Below are positions 45,761 through 60,729 of a DNA stretch of 64,000 nt, piece after piece. The notes beneath the pieces were generated by a model. The model did no database searches. It saw nothing but the letters and a program-made list of their open reading frames with translations, and was not told where the DNA came from. A program made the position numbers and the translations under genes. Within the stretch, counting starts at the first letter, position 1; each line of letters begins with the position of its first letter. The DNA lies in contig JAQFVV010012489.1 of the NCBI GenBank assembly GCA_028023455.1, positions 4,634,575 through 4,698,574 of the forward strand, given 5' to 3'. Source of the stretch: Epiperipatus broadwayi (taxonomy: Eukaryota; Onychophora; Udeonychophora; Euonychophora; Peripatidae).

Positions 45761-48700
45761 ATTATAAATATTATAAGGCCTTAAATTAAAAATATCTTTT
45801 ATTACTACAATATTTAATATTTTGTATAGGGATTAATAATTGTGAGTATATATGTAACAGATTTATTTATTCATTATTAATAAATATTTTTATTATTATT
45901 AATCTATTTAGTTTGTCTTTATAACTCATTCTAAACTAATGCCTTTAATGTTCAATATCCAATTAATATCCACAAACCTGAGAAATCATGCAATTTACTG
46001 GTGTGGGGATGCAGATATAGGAATAATAATTTGTAAATGATGATGACTGTACATTAATATGTTTTCCAAAAGTAAACTTTATAGTTAGAAGGCGTGGTAC
46101 CTGAGAGTTTCATTTTTCAATTTTTACTGAAGCTGAAAAACAAATAAAATACTTTTGGACTTGAACCTATAAATCATCATTATCATCACCACCATCATCA
46201 CACTGTCAAATATATCATCAAAGCTTAGTTTTTTGATTCCTTCTTCATATATTTTTGGAAAAGTGATTTTGCCTTTATATATACACACACAAAATATATT
46301 TGATGTATATTTTTAGTCACTAGATAATGTTTTTGCACTGCATATATGTTCTTTAGTTTGTTTAATACCGTAGTAACATTTACCTACATTGTTCACTTTT
46401 GTGTAAATTAATGACTACTTAATTCCTGATGTAAATAAAGCATCGTCTTTAAAGTAAATTTATAATTTTAAAGAAAAAAAATTAAAGAAAACTAAAAGAA
46501 AATTTAGCAAAGTGTTATATATGTTCGCATGCACATGCATACCCACACACATACATGTTAGAATATAAAATAAATCAAATATCTATATATACATATATCC
46601 ATGTTTATTCTTTAAATATTATGTTTATTATGTATACAAGCATGCCCACATTTTAATATAATAGATTATAGATGTGTCCATGAAAACTTTTACTATTAAT
46701 AACTGTAAGGATTTTTTTTAAAAAAAAGATTGCATATATGAAAATTACGTTAATTAAAAATTTAGTTATCTTTATCTGGAATAGCTAATACTTCAATTCC
46801 GATTGCAGAAACTATCTTAAATTTATTACTTTTTGATAGGCTTTCTTTTAAGCTAAGTTTCTGCAAAAATTGTCAAAAATAGAATAACTAGAATTGTTTT
46901 AATTTTTTTATTATTTTTAAAAATAAATTTTTTTAATTTAAATCATTAAATAATTTTCATCAAAATATTCAGACTTCCTGATTTTATCACAATTATTTCA
47001 ATGATCTAGTAATAAAATTGTATAAAAAAGATGGTTTTCCTATAAAGGTTAGATTCTAACATATTTACAATTAAAAAAAAAAAACTATCTAAGAATGTAA
47101 AGATTACTGAAGTAAGAAAAGAATTAGGGAGTTCTTTATTCTCTTTGGCATATGTTGCTGCATTCAGTACCATGATGCTAGAAAGTTTAAAGTTATTGTC
47201 TATGAAATGAGGAAAAAAAAATTATCTTCAAACATCTTGGAACTGGAACTTCATTCAGTGGAAGCCAAAATTTTTCTTATTTATTTGTTCTGCATTTACT
47301 TAATTGCTATCTCAAATTTGAACTTAATTTCAAACTTTTCTTCTGAAACTTGTAAACTCTTTGTTCAAAATAAATGAATAATTCAATTAGTGAATCCATA
47401 GAAAATGAATAGCATTATATAATCTTAAACAGCCTTTTTGATTGAAGTTTAAACAACAACAATAAACTTTTTCTTGAAAAATTATTGTATTCTTAAAATG
47501 ACAAAAATTAATACAGTGTTAAATGAGTTTCTACCTAGTTTTTTTATATCAAAGCTTGAGAATGGTTTGAGAGATAGCTATTGATGTTTAAACAAACAGA
47601 AGAGAACTATTTAATATTTTAACTTTAGCTGTAGTACTTAGTTATTAAATATTTACTATTTTAATTTTGTCCTAATTCATACTATTTTAAGAGTATATCA
47701 TTAATAATAAAAATGATCAGAATTAGCCAATATTTAAATAATTATAATAGTGAAATTGATTGAGTGCCTTGAAAATGTATCAGGAGATGGGTTTCAAACT
47801 TTTTGGAACATTCAGTGATATAGGACATTATTATTATAAATTATTTTTCTTTTGATTTTTTAATATTTTTTCATTACTTTCATGTAATATATATTTTATT
47901 TTTTATTTTTTTAAAAAAAAATAATAATTAAGTGATCCAAAACAAACGATTCCAAGGGGGAAAAAAAATAGAGTGATAAACATTAGTTATAAGTAATACT
48001 TTAAATTCCTTCACTTTATGTTTTATGTTTTATATAAACAATCAGTCAAATTTCAGTAAAGAATTATAGAAAAAAAAAACATGTCTGTAAAATAACAAAT
48101 GTTTAAATTAAAGCCATAGAATCTTTTAATTAAATAAAAAAATATTTGTCAAAATATTATTTAAATTTTAGTTAGCTAAAAAATATAATTGTGCATTTTT
48201 TTTTTTTTGCTTTACGTTGCATCCCAAAATATCATAGTTGCCAAAAATTTAATTATTGATAGTATAATTGTATAATTTATTTTTTACTTTGATTGCTTTT
48301 CATTAAAAATATTTACATAATTAACCAGTACTATTTTGGTAAATGATCTAAAACACATTTTGTCACTAGGGAAAGCCATTAAACTACTGCTGACAATATA
48401 AGTGGTAATCAATTTAGATATTTTATCAAAAGTGTCTATAAAATTATTCCAGATTTTTTGTCCAATAAAAAAATGAATTCCAAATTTTATCAAAAATTTA
48501 AAAAAACATTTAAATTAATAAATAAAAAAATGAAAATGATTTTAAATATTTCATTGAAAAGTATTCTGAATATTTTGTCTGGTAAAAACAAAAAAAAACA
48601 AAACAAATTATGGTGTCAAAGTACATAATTAAAATATGTAAAAATGAGTAAAAATGTTTCAGGATAATATGTGAGAAAAAAAATAATTTAGAATTGCATT

Positions 48701-49180
48701 TATATTCAAATTGAAATTAATTTTAGTGGAAATATGTTATCAGAATATATGACTAAAATTGTAAGAATGAATAAAAATGTGGTGGAATAATACATCAAAA
48801 AATAAACAACATTTAGAGTTTAGCAAATATTAAAATTAATTTAATTTTACAATTAGCAAATACAAATTTAAAACAATTTTCAAATTTTATTGAATGTATA
48901 TATAAGGGTTTACATGGAAAAATAAATATTTTATGATGTGAATATTACCTGAAAAAATAGAAGGGTTATGACACATATGTCATTGTGGCCTGAAATAGAG
49001 GGAAGAAAGTAATAAATAGTTAAGATTTTGCTTAGATATTTGATCTCATGATATGAGAGGGGGGAGGGGAGTTTTGCAGTTACTTGGAAATAAAAACAGT
49101 AAAAAAAGAAAACTTAGTGTGTTTTATCAAATAGTTAATAAAAGTTTGATTTTCTAATAGGTGTCTTTAAGTATGTCTAT
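45761..49180. other. AT-rich non-coding stretch
   Basis: No gene or mobile element recognised. It contains many A or T runs. A small CAT/CAC-rich block is at 46170-46200. Open frames are short and low in complexity. Confidence 0.55.
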
Positions 49181-49184
49181 CTAT

Positions 49185-50280
<1,096 letters not shown>

Positions 50281-51245
50281 CAATTCTATATAGATAATAA
50301 ATTAATGGATGGGTGGATTGTTAGATACATTGCTGAATTGATAGATGGATCAATAAATGGATCAACAAATGGATAGATAAACAAAGAGAAAGAGAAATAG
50401 ATATATTAGATGATTTTGATAGATTAATGAATTGAAAACTTGATGATTAGATAATGGATGGACAAGTGTGATATAAACTAAAAGTTATATAGATAGTTAA
50501 GTAGATAGATAGATGGGTTAGAATGGATAAATAGATAGATAATGAATGAAAGGATGGCTATATAGATAGAAATCTGAATAAATATACATGCAGATAGACA
50601 TGTGATTATTTTGATGTATAGATAGTTAGATGGATGGATGAATGAAAATATATACGAATGAATAGATTGATAAATGAATAAATATACTGATGGATGAATA
50701 AATAGATGGATAGATAGAATACACAGATAGACATAAGGTGAATAGATAGGCAAATAAATAAATGAGTAGATAGATACATATGTTGGTAGATAGGATATAA
50801 ATTGTTAAAAAATTGAATGGATGGATGGACAAATAGATAATTAAATAGATGGATAACTGAATGGATAAACAAATAAATACATAAACAGAAAAGCAAATAG
50901 ATAGATGCAGAGATAGATAGATTTATTAATAGATAGAATGGGAGATAGTGAGATAGATAGATGGGTGAATGGATATACAGATAGTTAACAAGACTTATAG
51001 GTAGAGAGATAAGCATATATTGTATATAGAATAGATAGATGGGTAGGTAGATAAATAAATAAATATAAGACTGTATGAATTTGTAGATAGAAAGACATAT
51101 ATAGATACACAGATGGGTAGATTGATAAATAGACAGATCTATGGATGTATGAATGGATAGATTGAAAGTTAAATACACAGAAAAACAAACAGTTAAATAG
51201 ATAGAAAGGTGGCTGAATGAATAGATAGGGATATCATAAATATAC
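50281..51245. repeat. Degenerate GATA field, opposite orientation
   Basis: From about 50281 the repeat flips to GATA-type units on the plus strand for almost 1 kb, facing the preceding TATC field. Minus-strand frames of up to 213 residues are only translated repeat. Confidence 0.93.
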
Positions 51246-52640
51246 ATCTATAAGACAATCCATCATTTATTAATTATTTGACAAAGCATTTCTAATTTTT
51301 GCATTTTTTCCACTTTCATTTTCAAACAACGAGTAAACAAACGTTCTATTATTTTTCTCGCTCTCACATTGCAAGAATAAACCATTGAACAATCAACAGC
51401 AAATTTTCTCCCCTATTTCTTCAGACCATGAAAACATATGTGACACAACTTTTTATTGATTCAGGTAATAGCAACAACATAAAATGAATATTTCACACGT
51501 AATTATTTATTGTATATACACATATATACATCCAGTAAAATTTGCTATTTGTTTTAATTTTTATTTGTTAACTGTAAACAATTTTCAATTTTAACATTTT
51601 ATAAATTCTGTATGTTTTTTTTTTAATATTTTATTTAATGTATTATGCCATCTTGTTGTTAAAACAGGCAAAACTCTCAATATAATTTGCCATCTTGTTT
51701 TTTTTTCATTCTTACAAATTTTAGTTATGGATTCCACCATAATACTTTCAATGAAATTAATTTCAATTTTCAAATTGGCTAAACTTTATATATTGCTTTT
51801 TGATAAGCACTCACATATATTTTTGATAAAACTTGAGATTTGCTTTTTATCAGACAAGATATTGGGAACAATTTTTGATTAAATATCTAAAATTGTTTTA
51901 ATTATTTTGTTATTTTTAATTTTTTTTTTTTTAAATTTCGCTAAAATTTGAAATTATTTTTTTATTAAATAAATTATTTGGAATAGTTTCATAGGCACTT
52001 TAGATGATTTAAAATTATAATTGTTTATTGTTTGGGTGTTTTCGCAGTAGTTCTGTGGTTTCCTCTAGTGTCAAAAATTGTCATAGAGCATTTACTAAAA
52101 TGGTACCAACAAAATGTTGTGTTCATTAGTGTTGTGGCAAAAGATCCACATTTTAAGACAAAATCTTGATTTTTAGAGAGGTTACCTCCCTATACTGTTT
52201 AAGATTTGCATATGGCTATGGAAGGACTGAAATTGTAATTCTATTACTGTTTTTTGAATGTTTTAAAAATAAAATATGTATTTTTTTTTACAGTATAAGG
52301 CATGCATATTTTTGAAATGAAGTATTCTATTGAATTTGCTGAATAACCCTTTTTGATATTATGACAAGATAATTTTATAAAATATCGTGTACCATTTTCT
52401 ATAAATATTTTATTTTTAACATGCTTCACATCCATATATATATATTCCTGCAAGTATTTTATCATGATGCTCCTTATATATATATCAAACATACACACAT
52501 ACATAATATGTATTTTCTGCATTGATATATATATGCACACTTTAACTTGGATCTTTTTTTTTTATGTAAACATTGCAAGAAATAATTCGAAGCGAATATT
52601 AAAATGGTGACATATAAATTTTAATATTCTTATAAATAAA
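51246..52640. other. AT-rich non-coding stretch
   Basis: No feature recognised. A short ATT run sits at 52641-52662, next to the LINE fragment. Confidence 0.5.
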
Positions 52641-52674
52641 TATTATTATTATTATTATTATTGGATTTATTTTA

Positions 52675-53415
52675 TATTAAATCGAGAGTTGATAATATGG
52701 AGAAAAAAAGGAATTATTATTTTAATAAAGGGAGAACATTTAAATGCTGAATCAATAATAAATATCAGAAGAAGGCTTAAAGACATGATATTGTTAAAAA
52801 AATTTGTTGATGGACAGATTGATATGAATGATTGAATATCTTAAATAGAATTAAAAGTATCTACTCACTTGTTAAGAGAAATCAATAAACATAACATGAC
52901 CACCACCTCATGCTTGTGCATAACTGTGTGTGCAATACCTATAGTGAGTTTTGCCTGTTTGTTAAGAGAAACACATAATTTTAATATTTTATTCCCATTA
53001 AAAAAAATTAAATATAAAATAATAATAATTTATAAAAAAAAGTAATTTATCACTTTTGGGGATTTTTTCCCCCCTTTTTTTGTTTTTTTGGACAAGTACT
53101 GGCCGTTTTTTGTTTATTGAAACCCTAACCACCACCCCCTCACAAGAAAAAGTAGTAATTCATTTTTAAACAAATCATCCATTAATAGGATGCAAAAAAT
53201 ATATAATCAAAAATTTATTAATATAGATATCTTTTGTATTTGTTTTATTACACATTAAAAACGTATTGAAACGTAATTTAAAATAAAGTTGTATGACATA
53301 TGTAAAATGATAAGTATATAATGTGTTTTTCTCCACAATATAATTTTGTTCTGATTTCAACCAGTGTATTTTTGTTAATTGAAATGTTGTTTATAAATAT
53401 TGAATTGAATTGTTA
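52675..53415 (+). pseudogene. Second copy of the 6.2-kb LINE family, 3' end, more decayed
   Basis: Bases 52735-52895 match 6575-6745: the frame reads RRRLKDMILLKKFVDGQIDMND, like RRMLKDMILLK and DGKIDVSN in the first copy, followed by IELKV and LLREI. After an unrelated-looking or heavily altered stretch, the family 3' end reappears at about 53370-53415 (aaatattgaattgaattgtt, then ATT units). It shares the TTGAA tail with the copy ending at 7072. Confidence 0.68.
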
Positions 53416-54770
53416 TTATTCAAAATAAATATATATAATGTGTACATAGAGAAAAGCTTTATTTAAAATTAACAATTCAAAGTTATATTGTTATTATCAT
53501 CATCGTCATTGTTATTATTATTACTATTTTGCTAGCTAAAACATCTGGTGTATTGAATAAAAGTTTGTAAAATTTCCATAGGTTTAAAAGACATGTATTT
53601 TGTTTACATTAATGATCAATTTTACATTTAAAAATATTCTCAATTAAAATTCAGATTTTTTTTTATATATTCTGTAATTAAATAATTGCTTTTTATGTCT
53701 TGTATTTGTTTTCTTTGTATACTTATTCAATTCAATTAATTTAATATTTATGCACCATAGTAAGGTAAGCTACAAGATGAGGGTGCTAACAGTAATTTCC
53801 TCAGGGACCCATGTGGTATATGGAATTCTGAGTTGTAATATTGTAACTAGAATTTTGATGTCTTCTCAAAAAATTTGCTGGATAATTTCTCAAAGGAAAA
53901 AAAGAGAGAGAGAGAGAAAAAAAGAAAGTTAATAAAAATGAATAAAAATCTTTTTGCCACTATATTCTCCTAATTTTTTTTTGTATTTGTTAATAATAAC
54001 CTTTCTACATAATTTTATTTATATTATTATTTTGAATTATAAATATGTAAACCACATTCAATATCATTGTGTACAAATGTTTTTATAATATTTACATTAA
54101 TTTTTAACACATAACATGTTAATTAATATTTCAATGACTGGGATGGGGAGAGGCTTGAGCTAAATTTTGATACTCTAAATTATAAAGAACAAGCACATGA
54201 CATGTAAAATGAAGGGTATCAATGAAAAAGTGTGCAATTCTACACAGTTAGATAAAATTGTTGTACAATTTATGCACCTTATTTATCACATTTTTTGAAT
54301 TTGTTAATTTGTGTGACTTCTTCCAGCAGTATATATTATAATTTTTTTTTGTAATAATGCAATTACTGCCTGTCCAATCAAATAAAGAAATAGATTCTCA
54401 TCTGAATAAAGTAATTTTCATATTCAGACTGATTGTGATCCATTCACACAGCTGGTTGTTGTGGGTCACACCTCATCTAGTTGTAATTGTTTAGTCATTA
54501 ATGAAATAGAAGTATTTCATAAAAAAAAAAAAAAAACAATTTAAAACATTTATAATTAAGTAGTGTCTGACCAATGAATCTGCATAGCTTACATTTAAAT
54601 CATAACTGTTGTAATATGTATTATAAATATAATTTAATTGTATATAAGTTTATAATAAATATTTATTTATTAACTATCTGTTTTATTAATGTGTTATATT
54701 GCAATATTAGAAATGATAATACACTTTTATTTATCTAAACATTTATTTGATTCATTACAATTTTCTTCAC
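53416..54770. other. AT-rich non-coding stretch
   Basis: Short microsatellites only: ATC/ATT-type at 53490-53525 and GA-type at 53896-53912. No gene seen. Confidence 0.5.
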
Positions 54771-54772
54771 AG

Positions 54773-54981
54773 GAATCCAATCCAGTGAATTTATTTTACT
54801 AGCAAAAATAAATAATACTAACAAATTATTGCAAATAAAAACAAGAGTACTTGAATTAATTTTTAATTTAATTAATAATATTAAAAATGAAATATTAAAT
54901 TTGAAACTGCAATTGGAAGAATTCTTAAATAAAACAAAAAAATGTAGTAGCCAACATGAATATTTTGGACAATTTCATTAA
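54773..54981 (+). other. Possible small exon or chance frame, coiled-coil-like
   Basis: A good acceptor-like site (ttttcttcacag, ending 54772) precedes a frame open for 68 codons to TAA at 54979-54981. It includes LAKINNTNKLLQIKTRV and EILNLKLQLEEFLNKTK, a Leu/Glu/Lys pattern suggestive of a helix. AT-rich DNA can produce this by chance. No family recognised. Confidence 0.2.
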
Positions 54982-55205
54982 AACCAAATTAAAAAAAAAG
55001 AAAATATTTTTTTTGAATTGGTAAATGATGAATTCTTAAAGCACTCTATGGAAGAATTTACATGCAATTTTTTATAATGCATTTGTTTTATATTTTAATT
55101 GAAACAATTAATGAGCAAATAGAAGAAAGATTTCAAAATATAGTAAAATTATTTAAAATTAATTAGCACATAAAAATATAAGCAAATATATAATTAAATC
55201 ACATA

Positions 55206-55737
55206 AAATATCAAATCATCTTAAATAACAAACGTTTAGAACCCTCTGCCACATTTCAAAACAACTAATTCAAAAAGATACATCTTTAAACTATAGGCTC
55301 CAAAGATATTAAATATTGAAACATGGCCCAATTCAAACAGACAGTGTGAAATTTCATAAGCAACTATCTTTAAACTGCTCCTAGACAAACATGTTTGCTA
55401 TACTTACACAAAGACACACTCAACATTAGTCATATTTAATCTATGAACACCCCTCCCCCCAAACACACATATATATATATATACAAATATTTCCAGTGCA
55501 CACCACTATCTGTACTAAATGTCAAATCATCTCAAACATTAAGAAATTTTCAGCTACACCCTCTGTGAATAAATATTTAGAGCCCACATCTCAAAACAGC
55601 TAATTCAAAAAGGAAGCTTTTTGAATAATAGGTTGCAAAGATATTAAATATTCAAACACATACTAATTCAAACAGGAGTGCAATTGCATAAGCAACAATC
55701 TATAAATTCCTCCTAAATAAACATGTTTACGATACTT
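55206..55737. repeat. Diverged tandem duplication, unit about 310 bp
   Basis: Segments at 55206-55420 and 55519-55737 share tcaaatcatct, aactaattcaaaaag, caaagatattaaatatt and aaacatgttt in the same order. The second copy is interrupted at its end by a tRNA-SINE. Confidence 0.75.
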
Positions 55738-55832
55738 TTTTTTTCATGTGTCATAGCATCGGCCGGGAAGCGAACCCGCAACCCGGGCAACTGCTTATAA
55801 GGCAGTTGCGCTGACCTCTCGACCACCAATGC
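55736..55832 (-). repeat. Ultra-short tRNA-derived SINE with target duplication
   Basis: Minus strand: tRNA-like body 55756-55832 with a full 7-bp acceptor stem (GCATTGG with CCGATGC), B box GGGTTCGCTTCCCGG, and anticodon arm CAACTGC/GCAGTTG around loop CTTATAA (UAU). TATGACACATGAAAA forms the tail. A 17-bp target duplication with one mismatch flanks it: acatgtttacgatactt (55721-55737) and acatgcttacgatactt (55836-55852). This proves insertion by retrotransposition, presumably driven by a LINE. Confidence 0.88.
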
Positions 55833-55859
55833 TTAACATGCTTACGATACTTACATATA

Positions 55860-57410
55860 TATTGTAAGATTTAGAAATACTTTTTGAAATCGATATAGAT
55901 GAAGTTCTTATTCAATAAATGTCACTAAAAGATATGATTTTGAATTAAGATGTGAACTATGTGCTGAATAAATTACAATACACATTAAATGAATTTTTTT
56001 CAAATGCATTAATTAGAATATAAATAAATCTTTTCATATTGACGGTAAAAAATTAAAATGTTATATATTCTTTTCGTAAATTAAGCCTTATTAAAAATTA
56101 TCTTCACGGTTTTCAATATTAATGTTATCAATGAAATAAAAATAAAATGGTCAAATTTTTTTTTTAAAAAAGATTTCTTTATCAGAATATTTTTTGGGAT
56201 TTAAATATAAATTATAAATAATTATAATATAGTATATATTTACAATAAAAAGTACATAATATAATGTTTACAATATATCACTATCATTTCATATATAATG
56301 ATTATACATTGTTTATTTGATATTGGTATCGTTATTTAAATCTAAGTCTTTCAATTTAAAAATTTGTTGGGGCTCTTCTAGGAAAAAATATTTAGGTGGA
56401 TGCATTATGATGAAGATTAATTATCCCTATTCACAACAATAAACTTTTAATTGCTTCTTTTGGTGATGATGAGTAAAATGTTATATTTCTATCATCTTTT
56501 ACTAACTAAATCTAACTCTGATTTTCTAATCTATTTTCATGAGTGGTATGCAAATGACAACACATGGATAGAGAGAATGAAGGCTCAGATAAAGTGCAAA
56601 TATATTAGAACAGTTAAGCTACTCTTGAAAATGGTCTTTTTGGTTAAAGGAATTGCTTTGATAATTCAATGTTTGTGTTATAAATACAAAATCATTTCTA
56701 CATTTACAAGCTAAGGTTAATTTAATTCAAATTTTACAATAATATTTTAGCGAGACGTGAGAGCAATTTTCAGTAAGTAAACTGTGTAATAACACTTTTC
56801 TTAATGTGACTTAATATATATATATATATTCCAAGTGTGTGTGTATATATATACACACTTGGAATTTTAGAGATCTTCATCAACATCATTACTAAATAAC
56901 GTTTCATGCTATAATAAAATTAGCAAGCTAAAGTAGAAGTCTGTTTTACATTTAAATTTAAGTTATGCTGACAGACGCATGCACAAACAAGACTTCAAAA
57001 TTTTCTATGATTATATTAAATTTGATTATCTAATGCAAGATTTAATATTGATTATTTTATTTTTCTTTACAATTAAGCAGCAAAATTAAGAGTTCAATAC
57101 ATTATCCCAATATTTTATATTTTGATCTATAAGTTGTAACAAAATGTGAAAATTGACCAGTTTCCACAGAACATATTTCAGGCACCAATTGTCCACATCA
57201 AAGATAATGTATTTTAAAGGTAGCATACTTTTCAGCTATTCCTATGACCTGAATTAAAATTGGGTTAAATAAATTTTAACAAGCTTGAGAATACTATGTT
57301 AGTTAGCTGGTTCATAACCAAATTCACTAACTATTTAATATTGTTTGATAAATGGGTATCTCGATGATTTTAGTTAGAGAGTAAATGAAAGTGAAAAACT
57401 TTTTGAAGCT
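55860..57410. other. AT-rich non-coding stretch
   Basis: No gene recognised. It contains the perfect hairpin at 56828-56865. Confidence 0.5.
56828..56865. repeat. Perfect palindromic hairpin around (GT/AC) and TA repeats
   Basis: attccaagtgtgtgt pairs with acacacttggaat across a TA-rich centre. It is not followed by a T run and has no obvious function. Confidence 0.85.
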
Positions 57411-57414
57411 TGAA

Positions 57415-57945
<531 letters not shown>

Positions 57946-58439
57946 TGAAACAGACAGATCGAAGAATCGATCTTAGTTTCATGGTTGTCATTTAAGAACG
58001 GTAATTCTAAACCACTATTTACCCGCAATGAGACTTTTTCTATTCCCAGCCACATAAATTTTAAGTTATTTATTTTGTGTTTGTTTAAAAAGAATTTAAT
58101 GTAAAGAGTATGAGTATAAATGTCACAAATCATGATAAATAATATTCGTGTGTGTGTGGTTTGTGGATTTATATTAGCTCAATTTAAAAGTTTCAATTGC
58201 ATGTATATTTTCTTTAAATTTTAATTTTGCAAATTATACAAAGTCATTTAAAAATGCTGATCAAAAGTCACATTCCTTTGATCAGTATTTTTAATCAAAA
58301 TCTTACTTGTACAAATGTATAGGATAATTAGTTTGTACTTCGATAAATTAAGATAATGAATTTATATTTTTGTATTCACGAATTCCGATGTAATTGTTTT
58401 GTCAATTTAGAATCATGTATTAAATTTAAAAATAAATGA

Positions 58440-58910
58440 AAACCGAACGTAGAACTCTTATCAAGAAAGGCAAAGGCTATTGTATAGTCAAACATTAGAT
58501 ATTGCTGGAGGCCAGAAAATCAAAGGAGGCGGAGTTATGAACAAAAACTAGGCAGAAAGGTCAACCGTAGCCATCTTAAATATAATATAGGACTCTAACT
58601 TTTGACTTGGCTGTGCTTAGATCGTCTCAAGCTACAGCAAAGTAGTTGTTCCAGAGAAATCACTTCAACCATTATTAAGAAGTTGCCCGGTAAACTGCAA
58701 TAATGATGGGCTAAGTCCAAGAAGCTGATCCCTGTTCTGCCAATTTAAATCTTTCGTACTGCTGATTTGTAATGTTTTCCGTGCTTCCAGTCTTCCAAAT
58801 TCCAACATTTAAATTAACCATGCCATTCTAAGAAATTCAAAATGCGCGCTACGTTCTTCATACATATCACCGCAAGAAGAAAAGCTGGACGAAGAAAGAA
58901 TGGTAACTTT
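58440..58910 (+). promoter_or_regulatory. Candidate host promoter / first exon (low confidence)
   Basis: This block is visibly less AT-rich than its surroundings and lacks repeats. It contains a GC-box-like aggaggcggag (58525 region), and GTAGCCATCTTAAA, which resembles a YY1 site. A short frame starts at ATG 58842 (MRATFFIHITARRKAGRRKN) and ends at a donor-like aatg|gtaact at about 58904. Together this would suit a TSS with a short first coding exon. I find no downstream exon to support it, so it may be an unrelated unique island. Confidence 0.25.
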
Positions 58911-59559
58911 TGTTACATGAACTTTTTAACTTTCCTCTCAGTAATAATTTTATATTTAATCTGTTAAACTAATTAATTGCATGTAAATTTCTTGTTTTCC
59001 ATCTGAAAATGTTACACTAAAACCTGTCAGTAAATTTCTTCTCTAATATTTCTGTGCTCTAGTCTTTAGATGATAATTATTAATATTTGTGCCTACTAAT
59101 AATCCATTTGTGAATACATTTATATTTTTACTATTACTTATTTTACAAACAAAACGAGCGTCAATAATAATATTTCTCAACTCTAATTAAAGTCAGTAAA
59201 ATTTATCTCATAATATTTATTATATTCATTTTAAAAGTAATTTTCTTTTATCGAACTCAAAATTGTTTCATTTATGTTGAGTTGAGAAATATTCAAGTAT
59301 TTTATTGTTTCTTTTACTTTGTCATGATATTTTAATCTATACTCCAAATCTCAAATACTTAAAATAGTCTAAAATTTTATTATATTTTTTTTATATATTA
59401 TTACGGAGTAATGATAACAAGTGAATATTTTAGTGCTATTATTACCTTCCGAATAATCCGGGGAGTTATGGGTTTCAGAGTGAAATTAATTAATTGTTAC
59501 TTTTGCGATCGTTTGATTTCGCCATGTTTTTATTGAATAGTTATATCAGGCTGTTGCAT

Positions 59560-59850
59560 AGAACATGTTACGGATAGAGAAAAGGGTTTATATAATTTCG
59601 TTTTAAAATCCACTTCCGATCACTCTTCCTTGATGTTACTGTGGCAATGCCTTTACCTTCGCCTAAGTTGGTGTCTCGTTTTACTACCATATGGAGAGAA
59701 AGAAATTCTTCTCCAGGTAATCTCTTGGATCACCAGGGTTCGAAATGATCCCGGCTGGTTGTAGTGTCCCGGATCTACTTGGGGGCATTAAGACTTGTCA
59801 AAGTACAAGCCGCCCGGTATTCCGTCAATGCACCGCAAGTTATTATTTGT
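59560..59850. other. GC-richer unique island, function unknown
   Basis: The segment includes ccgcccggtattccgtcaat and cagggttcgaaatgatcc, unusual in this AT-rich window. There is no open frame of note and no clear RNA fold. The ggttcgaaat part recalls a B box but the A box is missing. Confidence 0.3.
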
Positions 59851-60513
59851 AGTATACCTTAATCCCTGCAACCATCAGTACATCAGTATTATATATTATA
59901 TTTTTATATAAAACCGCCTCCCATTTATCCGTATACGCAATGGTTTGAATCTATTACAATAAACAATTTAATATAAACTAGTAGTTAAATATTTTAAGTG
60001 CTCCAATTACTCTGATTCTCATATCAACCTGTACAACCATTTAAACACATAAATATTGGCATGAGTTTGTTAATCAGTACAAACCGATTATTGATGACTA
60101 GCAGCAATTTATTGTAAAATACATATGAGAGTTTTACCGTACCTGTAAATAATATTATTCAATGCTTTCAATAATTTATTAAAAAAATTATCTAACCTAA
60201 TTTTGTCTCTCTTGCATTATTACTCTCGAAATCTAGTCAATCACCTGCTGTCTGTATCGACAACTTAAATATATACATTAAATTATTAGCCGTACCAATA
60301 TCCCGACTATAAGGTATCTATGAAATAGCTGATTGTAGGGAATTTAGTCTGTGTTTTTCGATGAGCTAGTAAAGGGAAAACCCGCACCGTGTAATGTTGT
60401 CATCAGTGGGCACAGGGTTTGGGTTTGAATTTAGTTTGCATCTTAATTTTTCCTGACGGACTGGGTTTGAATTGATTACTGTGTGTGATTACATGGTGAT
60501 TTTTACCGGTACA

Positions 60514-60666
<153 letters not shown>

Positions 60667-60729
60667 TATTTACTACATATCTAATTATTTATTTTTCTTC
60701 ATATCTATTACCTCTATCTATCTATAGAT

